DNA of 6,276 bases. Origin: Propionibacterium sp. GTDB lineage: Bacteria > Actinomycetota > Actinomycetes > Actinomycetales > Actinomycetaceae. Shown here in pieces: positions 6,019 through 6,276 of this stretch (the stretch's first letter is position 1; each line of letters opens with the position of its first letter). Below the pieces are notes generated by a model, which made no database searches, was not told where the DNA came from, and saw nothing but the letters and a program-made list of their open reading frames with translations. A program made the translations under genes and the position numbers. The stretch covers positions 1-6,276 of the forward strand of contig JAKECL010000128.1 in NCBI GenBank assembly GCA_030460725.1. The letters are read 5' to 3'.

Positions 6019-6276
6019 ATGGCCACACGTACCGTCAAAGTCGGAGCCAAGGTCGGGCTGCACGCCCGTCCTGCGGCGACCATCGCCGAGGCAGCAGCCA
6101 AGCTGGGTCCCGAGGTGCTGCTGAGCGTGCCCGGGGGGGAGCCCGTCGATGCCTCCTCGGTCATGATGATCATGACCCTGGGAGCCGGCCACGGTGAGGA
6201 GGTCGTCGTCGAGTCCGAGGACGAGGAAGCCCTGGACACGATCGCGAAGCTCATCGAGTCCGACCTCGACGCCTGA
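6019..6276 (+). CDS. ptsH: PTS phosphocarrier protein HPr
   Basis: HPr is the small cytoplasmic carrier that takes phosphate from Enzyme I and gives it to EIIA domains, here that of FruA. The 85-residue length is typical. The active site is GLHARPA with His15 at residues 13-19, matching the classical position. Ser47, in ASSVMMIMTLGA (45-56), aligns with the regulatory Ser46 of Firmicutes HPr. HPr kinase is generally absent from actinobacteria, so phosphorylation there is doubtful. The start is secure: AGAAGGAG (6005-6012) lies six bases upstream, and the preceding 16 codons back to a GTG at 5971 run through the leader hairpin and do not resemble HPr. The C-terminus is acidic (ESDLDA). The stop codon is the last triplet of the window, so nothing downstream can be judged. 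It follows fruA by 129 bp, same strand, possibly with its own promoter. Confidence 0.97.
   Translation: MATRTVKVGAKVGLHARPAATIAEAAAKLGPEVLLSVPGGEPVDASSVMMIMTLGAGHGEEVVVESEDEEALDTIAKLIESDLDA

Overview
This window is a compact fructose phosphotransferase (PTS) locus that also carries the general PTS enzymes. Base composition is very high in G+C, third codon positions are almost all G or C, and the protein style fits an actinobacterium. The gene order is the one known from Corynebacterium glutamicum (ptsI divergent from fruR-fruK-ptsF(fruA), then ptsH). Proline/alanine-rich linkers and sequence style make an Actinomyces-like host plausible, but the genus is inference only.

Layout. Positions 1-60 hold long alternating G and C homopolymer blocks that can fold into hairpins at the 3' end of ptsI. 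Enzyme I (ptsI) lies on the minus strand at 61-1752. The 209-bp divergent gap (1753-1961) carries candidate promoters for both directions, a striking symmetric CCACA/TGTGG dyad that is the best candidate FruR operator, and a perfect 9-bp inverted repeat in the fruR leader. On the plus strand, fruR (DeoR-family regulator, 1962-2720) overlaps fruK (1-phosphofructokinase, 2717-3673) by 4 bp. A gap of about 110 bp with several inverted repeats leads to fruA (fructose-specific EIIABC, 3787-5889). A 129-bp gap with a candidate extended -10 promoter and a hairpin leads to ptsH (HPr, 6019-6276), whose stop codon is the last three bases of the window.

How it works together. Enzyme I takes phosphate from PEP and passes it to HPr His15. 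HPr passes it to the EIIA domain of FruA (His66) and then to the EIIB domain (Cys198). The EIIC domain imports fructose as fructose-1-phosphate, and FruK converts this to fructose-1,6-bisphosphate for glycolysis. FruR probably senses a phosphosugar and controls both arms from the divergent region. All five genes look intact, with their key catalytic residues present. I see no RNA gene, mobile element, CRISPR array or unknown gene. The proteins are conventional; the points worth a second look are in the non-coding DNA.
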